NCBI GenBank assembly: GCA_002270565.1
Contig: NQMI01000151.1
Location: 44,642 to 108,641, forward strand
DNA from: Stenocarpella maydis
Lineage: Eukaryota; Ascomycota; Sordariomycetes; Diaporthales; Diaporthaceae
Direction: 5' to 3'
DNA length: 64,000 bases
Shown: positions 1-12,936 of the stretch, one piece after another
Numbering within the stretch: position 1 is the first letter of the stretch
Layout of the letters: the number at the start of each line of letters is the position of its first letter
Position numbers and translations under genes: made by a program
Notes under the pieces: model-generated
What the model saw: the letters and a program-made list of their open reading frames with translations, nothing else
What the model was told of the DNA's origin: nothing
Databases searched by the model: none

Positions 1-784
1 TAAGGGGGTTCCTTTTTACACATATTACTCTTAACGGGTTGCAAGTAATATATAGGCTGGGGAGGAGGAACCAGAAGCCCCTTTAGGTAGCTGCTATTAA
101 AGTAGTCTTTTATTCAGATAGGTATGCACCCTAGAGACCTGCAACCCGATTCTAGCCGGACCTAGAAAAGGGGGTAGATCCCTATTAACAGGATCTATCC
201 CCTAATGCACCTAAAGAAATTCATCTATAAGAGGGGAATTTAGGAGCTAATAGTGCCTTTTCTTTAGGAGGACAACCCTCCTGAAAGTTAACAAACCAGG
301 AGGAAGCTATTAGAGGTAGCCAGATATAATGTCTTCCTAGACACACTAGACAACACACTCCATCCCACCACCCCTAATCAGGATAATAACAATTAGTACC
401 AAGACTGGTCTCTTTCTAGCCGGATGGTCCCCTAAGTGCAGGCATACTTAGATATAGATAGCTTATATAATTCAGACTTATTAGATTCAGCTAATCAAAC
501 TCAAAGGATAATACTACATATAGACATTCCACTTATCAACCCTAATAACCCCAAGCTAAAGGAATATGAATTCTAGAATAAGATATAAAAAGGTTAAGAC
601 ATAAAAAAAGTTAAGATATAAAAAAAAAAGTTAAGACAACATTATGTCTCTAATCAGACAAGTATACTTCTCTTGGGACTACATGCAAGACAAAAATCAT
701 TAGTTCTTGATTTACTGCTAAAAGAAGTATTAGCAACCTGAAAAACTGGATCTACCCCTGCCTTACCTAACCCTTCTAATTACC

Positions 785-1696
785 TTATGATTATAACTGG
801 AGATCTGTAGGCTTATACTTGAACTTCCTAAGCATACGTTTGGTGATCTCACCCATAGCATCCGTGCAAGTTTCCTTATATCTTATTTTAGTAGCTGCTT
901 TAATATACTTGCTTAGTAAGAGCTCTAAAGGAGGTATATTTAGAGGCTTATTAATTAGATTGGGATGTATATTAGTGATATAGTTATAATTGCTCTTGGA
1001 AATCTTTAGCATCTTAAAATCATAAAGGTAACCCTTAATATAGTAGATATAATTAGTACAAGCGTTATCTTAAAATCCTTAGAGCAATTAGCACTTAAAG
1101 AAAGGGATTATAATGGGGATAATGCCTTAGAGAGTTATTTGGTTGCAGTTAGCCCCTATCTGCTGTATATAATAGTTGCATGAGTTCATATTATAACAAC
1201 TAAAGAAGGCAATAAGGAGAGCCGGGCCCCAACGAAGGTCATTCCCCTAGCATAGTTGAGATATATACTTCTTATAAGGGCTACTATTTATATGCTTAAT
1301 AAAAACGTTGTTTGGACCTCCTTTAATTAGAGTGCTAAGGCGAGACTGCAGGTACTCATAAGTCTCTAGGGCTTTTAGGAAGGGAAAGAATAGTTTAAGC
1401 AGCTTAGATTTATATATTAAGGAGAGGGTCTATAGGATATAAAGACCCTTGCCTCTACCCTTAATATTATATATCTTAATATTTATTATAAAGGCCTTAT
1501 AAAGCGGTAATTTATAGACCTGGTTTTATAAGAGGATTGCGTTTAGCTAGAAGTAAGTGTAGATGCCCTCTTTATGAATAGGAGGAGGATTGTATGTTTT
1601 AAAGACCCTGATGATAGGAGGTGATTACTCCTTACCCTTTCCCTTCTCTTCTTAGCTTAATTAAGGAGGAGAAGATATAATAATGGTAAAGCTCAT
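785..1696 (-). pseudogene. DUF3716-like zinc-binding protein relic (element X copy 1)
   Basis: The minus-strand frame starts at an ATG at 1696 and reads through several stops to about 785. The last 73 codons (791-1012) are open. The pattern of cysteines and spacing resembles DUF3716, a fungal family of unknown function in which a CxxC pair, a central Cys and an ACxNC...CxF segment lie near the C-terminus. Here the last part reads NACTNYIYYIKGYLYDF, so two expected Cys are Tyr, as a TGC/TGT to TAC/TAT change would give. The copy at 59239-60150 keeps NACANYVYYIEGYLCDF, retaining one more Cys. The family assignment rests on memory of the motif and is moderate. The gene is non-functional here. 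Confidence 0.5.
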
Positions 1697-2157
1697 TTAA
1701 TTAGAGAGGCTTAATAGTTTAATGATGAGATTAATGATTAATAGTTAATAATGCTGTTGGGGGGAAGTTGAAGAAAAGGATTAGTGGGGGAAAAGCGACT
1801 TTAAATATGAAAAGTTGGAGAGGGGAGCTCTTATTAGAAGCATTTAAAGCAGTAAAGGTTGCTGCCTGATAGAAAAGGGAAGGAAGTTAAGTGATTTACT
1901 AGCTTGAGTGATTCACCCATCTTGAGGCTCCCCTTCTAATAAAAGCCCACCTTTCTGCCATAACCTCCAACCCAACTACTTCTTCTATAACCACTATACC
2001 TCGGCTAATCTCTAATTAGCGCAGTATAACTTGTATCATTAAGACTTAAAAGCTGCTGCAACTATCAACCTCTACCCTTAAAACTCATTACCTCCCCTCC
2101 GTTACCTAATTTCTCCTTGCCTTAGCACCCTTTTCCCCGGTCTGATTGATTAGAAAG

Positions 2158-4200
2158 ATGTCTTCCTTAAGCTAGCAAACGATAAAGAAAGGTGAGGGAA
2201 AGAAGAAGGGATCCCCATTGATCTAGTTTATAGCTATTAATAGTCTAAAAGGCCAAGTTAGCCCTATGAATGATCCCAATGCCCCTGTGCCTACTATTGA
2301 GTACCCAGACCCTTCTGATTAGGTTGGCCTTAAAGCACGACTTTTAGTGTTGCCCTTCATTATGAATTTTGATGATATTGACCCTGCGTGGTAGCTGAGA
2401 TTTCCCAACCCATATAATGTCCGTAATTAAGGAAACTGGGATCGCGGAGCTAGTACAGACTTAATAAAAGACCCGTTTGAAACTAGAATCCTTAATAATA
2501 GGTTGGCACTCTCTTAAGCTTTTAATATATTAGACCTTTTGGTGTAACCATTGTTTTTTTAGAATTAAAAATGGGGGCATAGTGATTATATATAGCGGGT
2601 GGTGGATATATATTTCAAGGGCGTTAATCCCTATCCTTAGTTTAGAGACCCCCCTAGGCAGAAGAACCTATTTAGCACTTACTATAGCGACTTCTTTATA
2701 ACCCTTTATGATGTAGAAGGTCTCCTGGCTCAAGAGGTGTGCCTGTATACTGATTATATTCTGGGGCTTATTAATTGGTAGCTAATTGATTTTAGCGACC
2801 TGGTCTTTGTGGTGCCCATAACCTATGATGTTAATGGAGAACCCCCTAGATTATAGAGATACCACTTACTAAAGGACAGCTAGAGGTTTATTATCCAAGT
2901 TATATATACTTTAGGCTATTGGGTATTGAGCATCTTTAATAGGGATACCAAATAACTTGGTATAATCAATATTTATCCTAATTAGAGAACTCATAATAGG
3001 ATGTACCCCTGTATAAGGGACTGCGTTATATACTTCCTTACCCTTGGGCTACCTAAAGGATTCTTAAAATAGGTATGTATAGCGGTTTAAGTAAAGGTTA
3101 TGCTGCAGCTAGGATTAACTGCCTGTGGACTCCTTATAGCTACCTATGTTGCCTTTTTCTTCTGAGAAAATTGTGGAAAGAATGGCTGGGAGTTTGGAGA
3201 CTGGATTAAGATTAGGCTGCTTAAATCCGCCCCTCCTGGCTTGCCTGCTAAGAAAGCCTTAGCTTTTATTTGGGGTTTTACTATCTGATTGGAAATTAAT
3301 GGATCTGGGCGTTTAATTAGGGGCGTTTAGAATACTCCAGTTATTAGCTATAATAAGTATAAGAGGCTTATAGTAGGAAAGAATGTTATATACTCTTAAG
3401 CCAATATTTTAGGGATGAATAAGGGGGAGACCAAGTATTGCGTTATACCCGGTATAAGATTAGAATTGGGATAAAATCTGCTGGGCTTCCTTATAGTGAG
3501 ATTTAATAAGGCTGATCTTTTAAGGCCTACTAATATCCAGACTTCTAGGTTGAGTAAAACTCCTATTGCCCCTAATAGCTTAAAGAACCAGCTACCTATC
3601 CTGACATTTAAGACACCTGGTGCAGCTATAAAGGATCTGATTACAATATCTGGGCTTGGACTTTATAAGGACCTATCTAAGATACCTAAGCTTCTACCTT
3701 AGGCAGATAGGGCATGGACATATGGAGAAGATAGTCTTGGGATATTAAGTGAAGTAAGAACTGCTCTATAGATGCCTAATCGGAGTAGGGCTGGAATGCT
3801 ATAGGGTAACCCTATTAAACTTCTCTTATAGCAGATATTGGAGGCAAGCATTAGGAATATATCCCTAGGAGGAAATATAAATATGGGTGGGATAACCCTT
3901 AAGCGATTGGGTATCTTAAGGTCTTTATTATTATCTTTATTCTCTATTCCAGCTATACCGCCACTATATTGCCCATCACTCGCTATAATAAGAACTATGA
4001 TGATTTAGGAGTATAACTGGAATGCAAGTAAGTGGGTAGGGACTAAGGAAGCGAATTACTGGGTTCCCATACCGGCAATTAGTGATAGCTATTAATCCTG
4101 GGCTCACAAAAAGGTGGCTAAGTAAGAGGAGAAGGATTGCAGACCGAGCGTGCTACAGCAGAATAAGAGTAGGGATAAGCGGGCTAGGAATTAAGAGCTA
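2158..4200 (+). pseudogene. Ulp1/C48 cysteine-protease-like protein relic (element X copy 1)
   Basis: A long frame from the ATG at 2158 is readable if TAG is read as an ancestral CAG (Gln). Its middle, about 2800-3200, resembles the Ulp1-like (C48) protease core of fungal repeat proteins: a GxWVLSIFNRDTK segment that should begin with the catalytic His, then a PNQRTHNRMYP segment, then FLTLGLPKGF and a CGLLIATYVAFFFENC-like helix. The His is Tyr here (GYWVLSIF) through CAT to TAT, while copy 2 keeps the His but has TAG for the Trp. The C-terminal part (3496-4200) is Leu-rich and basic, ending in a KWVGTKEANYWVP segment and a charged tail. Known Ulp1-like proteins cleave SUMO or act within large transposons; the role here is inferred only from resemblance. 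Dead from RIP stops. Confidence 0.5.
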
Positions 4201-4710
4201 TAAAGGGTCTAATAGAGCTGAATTCGGGTGGCTTGTTTAATTAGAGGAGGAAAGTAATTTTAGTTGTTTCGGGCGGACTATTGCTTGTTTTTTATAATGG
4301 TCTGGAGAGGGGTGTGTTCCGGGGTTTAGGGGAACCGGCATGTTTCGGAATCTGGAGGAAAACTAGCCTTAGCATCCCCCCCCCCCTCCAAGACTATAAG
4401 AAGGGGCCTTCCTGCGTTGCTTTTGAGAAATTTCTAGTCCTAGAGAATCAATCTTTTTATACCCTGTGAATTTGTATCTGTCAGATATATACGTGTGTAC
4501 TGTGAAACTATTTCTTGTGCCCTCTTTTTCTGCCTCTCCTTTTTGGCACCCTTTATTCCCCTTATAACTCTCCTATCGCGTCAGGGGCTCCTCTTCTTGC
4601 CTTCCACGCTCCTCTTGGGGTGGTTGCTTGATCAGGGCTCTGGCAGAACGTGTGCCTTTTTGTGTGTGTGGAGGTTTTGTCCTCTCGCTCTCCCCTCTGG
4701 GCCCGTTTTC

Positions 4711-7700
4711 AATAGTACCTATCTATTCCTTATTTTCTTTAACTAGTAATCCTTAAGGTGGTTTATAGGTATAACTGGTAGTTAAGGCATTAGCTTGGGA
4801 GGAGTAACTGGTATTATTGTATTTTCTCTTAAGGGTATAACTAGTAATAGTTGTTAGCTGTTAGTGCTACTACTGGTTTCCTATTAGTTGCTTTTATTGT
4901 TTTAGCTATAGTAAGAGCTGGGGTTTATTATATGATTTCATTATAGCATTAGTTTATTATGGTTCCTTATATATAGGGCTTCTGGCTGGGTTCCTGGTTT
5001 CTGGAGGTTAGCCTGCGGATTGTATATAGTAGCGCTAGAGTTTATTATAGTAGTATATTAGGTTTATTACTGGTTCCTATATATTCGTGCTTAAATTATA
5101 GCCTTTCTATTTAATAAGGTATCCTGTTATACCTTAGTATTATTTGGAATCTATAATTATTTCTACTTTATATTCTTTATTATATTTATTAATACTCTTA
5201 ATATATATCTTAAGCTTTATATTTTTATATATTAGTTCTAAAAGTAAAATATAAAAAACTAGGTATTATCTTATTCTCTAAGGAAATAAAAGCGTATAGT
5301 TAGTATCTAATAGTTTCCTTAAAATTCTAAAGGGGCTGATTTTCTTATAGTTAAGTTTATTGCTAGGCTGCTTAGTTTTAATGTTTTATTATATAAGGTA
5401 AACTTTATCTCCCTTTTTGAGAATTAGTCCCTTAATTCTTTTTTAGTTTATATATTTTATTATTTATTTCTATATAAAATAAAGTTCTTCCTAAATATCT
5501 CATTAGATTTATCTAACCTATATTGCTTTTTATTCTGCTAGTATAGTATCTAGCAGTAACTTATAGTAGGTTTGAGGCTCATATCCATAGAGTATAAAGA
5601 AAGGTAACTGTTTAGTTATGCTGGAGGTTGCGCTATTATAGGTAAATTATGCTAGTAGTAGTAATTTAACTTAGTTATTTTATAACTAGTTAATACAGTA
5701 TTAAAGATATTATTTTATAATCTAGTTAATTTATTCTATCTATTTATCTGTTTGTAAATATATTATTATTAAGACTTTATATTTACTCTAAGTTATTTTA
5801 TTAATATCTTTTAGAAGTTTAATACAAAGAGCTTATTTCTATTTAAGATGATTTTATATAATATTCCATAATTACTTATAATAATTTATAAAAATATATA
5901 TATAAGTTCGTCTACTATACCAGCTTTCTTATATAATATAAAGTATATATACTTGCTTAGTCTATAAACTCCTAGTAGGATGCTATTATATAGTACTCTA
6001 GTTAAGGGTTCTTATAAGAGGGATAGCTTAATAATAAAGTCTAAACTAATAAATAACCATATAGTCATAGGTACTAATAGGAGTTTCAATAATCCATATG
6101 GTATATATCTGGAAGCCTTATTTTATTGCATGAGTTGCATTTATTAATAATGCTTTTGACCTTTTCCCTAAGGTTGAGGATCTAGTGGTTCTGCTAAATC
6201 CTTTTAGTAATTGCTATAATTCCTTAATAGCTATATACTAGTGCTTTATATATTTCTTAGATTAGCTTATTTTATTCCTTTAGATTTATAAAAGTCCTTT
6301 AGGTTTAAAAGTAGATTCTAATTATAGCATTAAGTTCTTAATTAAGGATAAGGCTTCCATCCTTCTAAGTTTTAAATATTATCCATTCCATAGGTAAATC
6401 TTTATCCTAATAGTTTGGTCTCCTTTTAAGTGCATCTACTCTGGCGTTCTTAACTCCATCTATATGAATAACTTTAATATTACATTATAATAAGAACTCT
6501 ATATATTTAATTTATTACTTATTACGAGTCTTAATTATTATAAAGGTTATAAGATTCTTATAATCTATATAGAGCTTAATCTATTTTTAACTCTAATAAA
6601 GTAGTATTACTATTCTTAAAATGCATATACTATTACTATAAATTCCTTATTAGGTATAGTATACTAGGTCTCTAGTTTACTAGATTTCTTGCTAAAGTTT
6701 ATAACAATATATATTCTACCTTAATTATCTTTCTAGGTAAGTTCTCTACCTATAGCATTATTTAAGGTATCTATATATACTTTAAATTCTTTTTTAGAGT
6801 CTGTTTCTTTTAGTATAAGGTCTTTTATAACTTTATCCTTAAATATTTAAAAGATTTGTTACTTTATTTCTATCCATTTAAATATAAGGTCCTTCTTGAT
6901 AAGGTTTATAAGGGGTTTTATAATATTACTATATTATATAATAAATTATCTATAGAAGTTAATATATCTAAGGAATGCTCTAATATTCTTAATATTAGTT
7001 AGTATTAGCTATGTTTTAATTACTTTAACTTTACCTTCTTATATTTTAATCTTTTCTAATTTAATTATATATCTAAGGTAGTTAACTTTCTAAGAGTACT
7101 ATTTATATTTTTTCTAGTTCTATAAGAAGGTTTATATTTTAAAGCGTTTATAATACTTTCTTAATATATTTCTCATAATCTTTAAGGTTTTCTAAGAAGA
7201 TAAGAATATTATTAAGGTAGATAATAATAAAGATATTTAGGTATTTATATAAAGTATAGTTAATTACGTTTTAAAATAAAGCTAGTATATTAATTAATTT
7301 AAAGAATACAACCATTATTTTATAATACCTATAGTATATTCTAAATGCTATTCTTTATTCTCCTTCCATTTCAATTTAAATAAAATTATATTTATATTTT
7401 AGATTAAGTATTATAAACTATTTTATTCCACTAAGTTAATCTCTAAGTTCCTTAATAAGTTATAAGGGATATTAGTTTTTAATTATAATATTATTAAGTT
7501 ACCAATAGTTAATATATAGTTATAGTTTACTATTCCTTTTTAGTATAAAGAAGATTAGATATCCTGCTAATAATTATAATAGTCTAATAATTTCTTTCTT
7601 AAGGTTCTTATAAAGGTACTCCTTAAATACCTTAAGTTATTCTTTATTAAGTCTATAAATAGGTTTAAACTATAGTATAATCTCTAGTTATAAGGGTATC

Positions 7701-10700
7701 TTATAATCCCATTATATATATTAAATCAATATTATATTAAGTTTCTCTTAGAATACTTTCTTAAACTAATAATATTCTCCTAGTATTTATATTAGTCTAT
7801 TTATATTTATTTTTATCTCTTTTTTTAAGTAGAGGAAGTATTACTATATCTGTTGCTAGTATATAATTTATTAACTAGTTAGTTAAGGCTTCTAAGGATT
7901 AGTTTATAGTAGACTAAGGTTTTGCTTCTAAGAGTAATAATCTCTCAATTAACTTTAGCCTTTTTATAAGATACTTAAGAGGTTTAATCCTTCTTTATTC
8001 TTCCTAAGCTAGGTCTCCTGCCTGCTTATAAAGATATTTATAAGTCCATTAAAGTACATTATCTATTTGTTATCCTTAGTAATATAACTCCTTCTTATGC
8101 TATTAACTATAACTTTCTTCTAAAGAATAGTATTATCTTAAAAGATCTAGCTAGTAATTCAATTAATTTAGAAATTTATAATATATAGCTATAAAGGTCT
8201 TAAGATTAGTTTATAATATATTATATTTATTATATCTAGAGTTATAAAAGTAGTATATCTTTAGATTAAGATAAGTAGATAATTAATCTTTATATTAAAT
8301 ACTTTATTTTTATATCCTATTTTTATGTTTTTTATAGTATTAAGTTTATAGGAGTCTTTCTTCTAATGCTATAAGATTTAATCTTTATTAATAATACTTA
8401 GTAATATAAAGTTACCCTAAGCGCTATTATTTAATAGTATACTATATATTTTTTTATTAATTCTTACTTTTAAAATAATATATATATATAGCTTTTATAA
8501 GTTATATATAAGGATTAGTAGTTTATAATTAATTATTATCTCTCTATGGGTAATTATTATTTTTTCTTTGTTTTTATTATTTATATATTAAGTATTATTA
8601 TTACTAGTTATATCATTATTCTATCTCCTTATGCTAAAGGAGGAGTTTCTCATTCAGGTAGATAGGGCATCTAGTTGATTTAGATGCCTATACTCTACTA
8701 AGTCCTTATAAACATCTAAGTAGTAGCTCCCTATTAAGTTTAGTGATTATATAGGCCTTAGTTTTATTATAGCTAGCAACCTCCTAATGCTTAAATTTAA
8801 AATTCTTATATATTCTTATAATAGCTTTTAAATAGAATCTTTCAGGGAAGAAAGATTAGCTAGCTTTCTTCTAAAAGTAAATATAGTAAATATACTAGAT
8901 ATATAAGATTTATAAGATCTCTATATGCTTAGGGTACTATAGCTAGAGACAGGCCTTATCTCTAGTTTCTTTAATAGGAGGCTGGTATAGTTCTTTTATA
9001 GCCTATGCTAGAAGTACTCCTGTAATAGTAATCCTGGTTATGCTAGTATTAGGCATAATAGGTTAGCACTTTCCTAGGCATTCCTTAGGATTTTCATTAA
9101 GTTTTTTATATTCATTATTATCTTATATAGGGTCTTTATTATTTATTTAACTATTATTTCTAGTACTGAAGTAGTTTAAGTTATTATTATTTATTATTAT
9201 TCTATATAGTAGTTCTTATCTTCATATTACTAATTATCTTTTTTATTAAGGTTGTTTAGGGAACTATTTAGAGGCTTCTTTCTCTAAAAGATATATTAAG
9301 TACTAGTTATTAAAGTAAGAGGTTTAGTTAAGGGCTTTATACTTAGGGCTAGCATCTACTGCTTTTTTAAGAATAATTAATAGGTTATTTGGATCCTTAG
9401 GTTTACTCTTATTAGGGTGAATTAAATATTCCATATAGAGGTTGAGTTAATAAATATAAAGGGACTTATCTTTAGGTATATTAGGCATTTCTTATTAAAT
9501 AAATAGCTATATTATTTAGGTTATTTATAGTATATAGTTATATTAACCTATTATTATCCTTTTGGAATAGGTCTTTATAGTTGTTCTCTGGGTTGGCAGC
9601 ATTCTTTAGAGAAGTATTCTTATTTTGTATAATTATAGTACTTCTGGTTATTATTAGGGCATCATTATACTACGTTAAGTTCCATAGGTTCTAAACGGGT
9701 ATTATAGGTAGTTCCTTGTTATTATTACTAATTGCTATAGAAGTTACTCTTATAGTAGTATTTCTTCCTATTATTAGGTTAGTATTAGGGCTTTTATTAA
9801 TTTCTAGGATTCTTATGCTAATGCTCTTATTATTATTTAAATAGTTAGCCATTAATATATATAGCTATAGTAATATATTTTATGAATTTATTAGGCCTAT
9901 TTACTTTAGAAGGCTTATCTTTAATATCTTCTTTAAGTCCTTTATAGAACTAGCTTATGGGTGCTTTATTATCCTAACTAATATAGGTAGTAAGTTACTT
10001 AAAGTAGGCAGCATATTTAGAAGCTAAGCCTTACTATCTAAGTTATATAAGCTATTATTTAATGGTTTATTTCTCATCTAGGTTGCTAAAGGCATCTTTT
10101 AAGGCCTGCTTAAAGTTATTATACTTCCTAAAGATAGTTTTAGTATTATTATCTTAGTTTATTTTACCATTCTTTAAGTAATTCCTAAAAGTAAGTTTAA
10201 ATTAAGTAAGAGCATTTCCCTTAAGCTAATATCCAGTAAAAATAATCTTATTATAATCAGTCCTAAACTAAAGTTCATAATATTAGAAATAAGCATAATA
10301 TTAAGTAAGGAATCCCTAGAGGGTTCCTTTATCTCCCTTATAGGGGCTAGGCTTATCCATCTTATAAGCCTTAGCTTACTAAATTATATAGAAATGGTTG
10401 ATTTCTTGCTGGAGGAGTCTAATCTATAAAGCTATTTCCTAGGTACGTATAGCCTGGGCCTGTCCGTTATTGGAGGAGGTAGTTAATATTATATCTTTAT
10501 ATCGCTTAAATTTTTATATATATAGGTATTCTAAATAAGAGTTATTAAAATATTATAATTATACTAAACCTTTATAGGATTTAATAGGTAACCTATAGGG
10601 TTTATATTAGTAAAGCGGTATAAAGGCAGCTAATAATTGAGTTATAATATATAAAGATATTATTTATAAATAGGGTATAATTAGAAGCTATAAGGTTATT

Positions 10701-10970
10701 TAGTTAGTAAGACTAAATACTTAAATTAATAACTAAAGAGTCTATTCTATAAGAGCTATCTATTATAGTAATAACTATATTTATATATATATATTAACTC
10801 TTTATCTATCTTTAGTAATTGACCATATAGATTGCTTATTAACTTGCGCGGTCTAGCCTTATAGTTAACTACATTGCTTATTAGTTCTATTAGTCTACCC
10901 TAGTTAGTGGGTCCCTAACCCTAACCCTGGTTATCTGAGGCATTACTATTGGCTCGGGCGGGAAAATGCT
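4711..10970 (-). mobile_element. Ty3/gypsy LTR retrotransposon relic (gypsy-1), 3' truncated
   Basis: The minus strand carries a heavily RIP-mutated gag-pol. Near 7190 the reverse complement reads YLNNILIF, the RT active-site motif YxDDIL with both Asp lost, followed by a region matching the usual HEKHVRxVL...FLGY stretch. Gag appears to begin around 10470. RNase H and integrase remnants occupy about 5500-6700. The 3' end at 4745-5345 matches the chromodomain-coding segment at 12350-12936. The 5' LTR lies above about 10490. The 3' LTR is missing: the element stops at 4710, where element X joins. Base composition is extremely AT-rich and no frame longer than a few dozen codons survives. The 6940-7810 segment is repeated inverted at about 19720-20590. 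Confidence 0.7.
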
Positions 10971-11400
10971 TCTGGGTATAATGATCAGAGGGTTTTCCGA
11001 GCGTGTTTAGACCCAAAAGATTAAGGGTTTATGTTTGGAATACGTTATTAGGCGGTAGTTAAGCAATATTATTAACTGATAATAATTACTAGCTATAAGG
11101 CTATCTAATGCTAGGATTGAATACTTAAAATTAATGACTGAATAGTCTATTCTATGAAAACTATCTATTATAGTAATAACCATATCTATATATATGTTCT
11201 AACTCTTTAGTAGCTCGCAGGCTTACATACCGAGCCATCAAGCTATTGCATGAGGCTTAATACTTCATCCTTCAAGCGGGCTCGTATAGCTTGCAATTAA
11301 GCATTGCAAGCCAGACCCTAACCCTAATAAGGTAGCATTATTAATTGGATCAGGTGGGACAACCTTTTTGGGAGCTATTTCCTATCCTGCGGGGTTATTT
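10490..11400 (-). repeat. Two tandem gypsy LTR copies containing a telomere-like motif
   Basis: Two related segments lie head to tail. A 120-bp stretch at about 10690-10810 is repeated at about 11090-11210 (both contain CTATTATAGTAATAACYATAT). Above each lies a CCCTAACCCTAA run (10914-10927 and 11317-11328), followed by a similar GGNATTANTATTGGMTC block. Read on the minus strand this gives the order GAGCCAAT...GGGTTAGGGTTAGGGACCCAC, which also occurs in the fragment at 51918-52159. These are best read as the 5' LTR of gypsy-1 plus a second LTR from a related insertion. The exact LTR ends are obscured by mutation. Confidence 0.55.
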
Positions 11401-11439
11401 TCTGCAGTAGTTAGCCGCTAATACATATTAGCTTATAAT

Positions 11440-12250
11440 ATTATCTCCCTCCTTACTTCTTTTATCCTTAAAAATGCTTTATAAGTTATTTTCATTTATT
11501 AGTACCTCCGTTTATATTTTTCTAATCCATTATGTTATCTAGAGTTAAGGATTCCCAGGTTTTTAAATCATCTTATTATTCTAGGAAGGTTGAGTAATAT
11601 GATTCCTTATTATTTATCATTCTGCAGAATGCTATTACTATATAACCTTATTCCTCTTATAAGGTGTAGGGTATTGAGAGCTATAAGGTCTCAGAGAAGG
11701 CTTCCAGTTATTATACTGAGTGCATTTAATAGCAGCGGTTAAAGTGTGATATCCTGGAACTAAATAACTTTAAGGACCTTTTATATATCTCAGCTTAGCA
11801 CTAAAAACTAGAGAATAAGATTAAAGAGTTAGAGGAGAAGCTCCTTTATTTATATAAGTAGAAATATATATAGTATAAGAAGAATCTCAGGCTATCCATT
11901 AGGGTTTAGTAAATTTAGATGAGTTAGATTATATGGAAAAGGAAGAAGCTGATGCTAAGTAGAGGCAGATTACTAAGTAGTCCGCTAAGGTGGTTTACTA
12001 AAGTTCTACTAAAAAGGCTAGTAGGATAATAGCGTAGGAGGTATAGCTATATTCTAAGGGCGAAGTAGGAGTTTTTAATTAGAGTTTCTTAATGAATAAT
12101 GGTATTAATTAGTCTGAATTTATAGGTACTAGTAATAAGGGTAGTGAAGGAAATATGCCTATGAGTGGCTTGTCTTAGTGCCTAATTCTTGTTATTAGGA
12201 ATGGAACTTATTTGATTATTATCTTAACTAGTCCTAATTCCTAGCCGGTT
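11440..12250 (+). pseudogene. Degenerate coding relic with a charged coiled-coil-like segment
   Basis: The plus strand can be read, with TAG as Gln, as a protein-like sequence: SRVKDSQVFKSSYYS near 11540, a heptad-like charged stretch KLENKIKELEEKLLYLYK near 11808, then a basic tail. This resembles hypothetical proteins that accompany fungal LTR elements, but I do not recognise the family. It lies between LTR debris and a gypsy chromodomain fragment, so it probably belongs to a retroelement. Many stops make it non-functional. Confidence 0.35.
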
Positions 12251-12349
12251 TTTTTCTTAGTCTACTAGTTATACTGTATTATTCTAATCTTATTTTCTTA
12301 TAACTAGTATTTGCTAGGGTATAGGGTGCGGATATTAGCATTTGTTTAG

Positions 12350-12936
12350 ATAGGTTTTAGGTATAACTGGTATTTGGGTTATTAGTAGGATAGGGCAACT
12401 GGTATTAGTATGCTTTTCTAAGGGGTTAACTGGTTGCTAGCTTCTAGTTATTCTCATTATAACTAGTCTCTTGTTGGTTATTTCCCTTGTTTCAGCTGTA
12501 AAAGCTGGGGTTTATTATATAGTTTTATTATAATGCTGATTTATTGTGGTTCATTATTTATGTGGTTTTCAGGCCGTATTCCTGGTTTCTAGGGCTATTT
12601 TATAGTAGTCCGCGTATAGTACTTTTTGAGTTCATTATAATAGTAGGTTAGGTTTTAGGCTGGTTCTTATATATTTTCGCTAGAGTTATAGCCTTTCCAC
12701 TTAATAAGGTATTCCATTGTCCCTTGGTGCTACCTTGTCCATAATGTCCTCTACTTTATATTCCTTATTATATTTATTAAGTGTTTTAATCTATATTTTA
12801 AGTTCTATATTTTTAGGTGCTGGTTCTAAGAGTAAGATATAAAAGACTAAGTGATATTTTATTCCTTTGGGTAGTAAGAGTTTGTAGTTGGTATCTGAAA
12901 GTTTTCTTAAAATTTTAAAGGGGCTGATTTTCTTAT
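12350..12936 (-). mobile_element. Ty3/gypsy fragment: chromodomain and 3' end (gypsy-2)
   Basis: This matches 4745-5345 in the same orientation. On the minus strand near 12700 it encodes EYLIKWKGYNSSEN, the core of an integrase chromodomain (YLVKWKGYxxxENTWEP), and just upstream a VEDIMDK segment like the chromodomain start. Chromodomains in chromoviral gypsy integrases direct insertion to heterochromatin. The fragment is cut at 12936 by the left LTR of copia B. Confidence 0.65.

Larger units (their letters stand above)
1..4710 (+). mobile_element. Element X, copy 1: RIP-degraded repeat with divergent DUF3716-like and Ulp1-like genes
   Basis: This segment is repeated in inverse orientation at 56221-60929, with nearly the same length and collinear throughout. 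The inner ends match exactly: the sequence up to the final CCCGTTTTC at 4710 pairs with GAAAACGGG at 56221, and the flanking DNA beyond differs. The outer match runs to window base 1, so the true outer end may lie outside the window. Two degenerate coding regions diverge from a shared region at about 1700-2150: a DUF3716-like protein on the minus strand and a Ulp1/C48-protease-like protein on the plus strand. I see no terminal inverted repeats, RT, integrase or DDE transposase. Differences between the copies are mostly transitions, as expected for RIP. The segment could be a non-autonomous element, part of a larger transposon, or an old segmental duplication. Confidence 0.75.

Noticed and set aside
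4495..4746. Hydrophobic 83-aa ORF as a small membrane protein gene
   Set aside because: It is conserved only between the two copies of element X, lies at the repeat edge, and runs past the repeat boundary into unrelated sequence. Conservation is explained by shared repeat ancestry.
10913..10928. Telomeric repeat marking a chromosome end or fusion point
   Set aside because: Only two to three units, and the same motif recurs with the same flanks in three LTR-like segments, so it is part of a repeat family.
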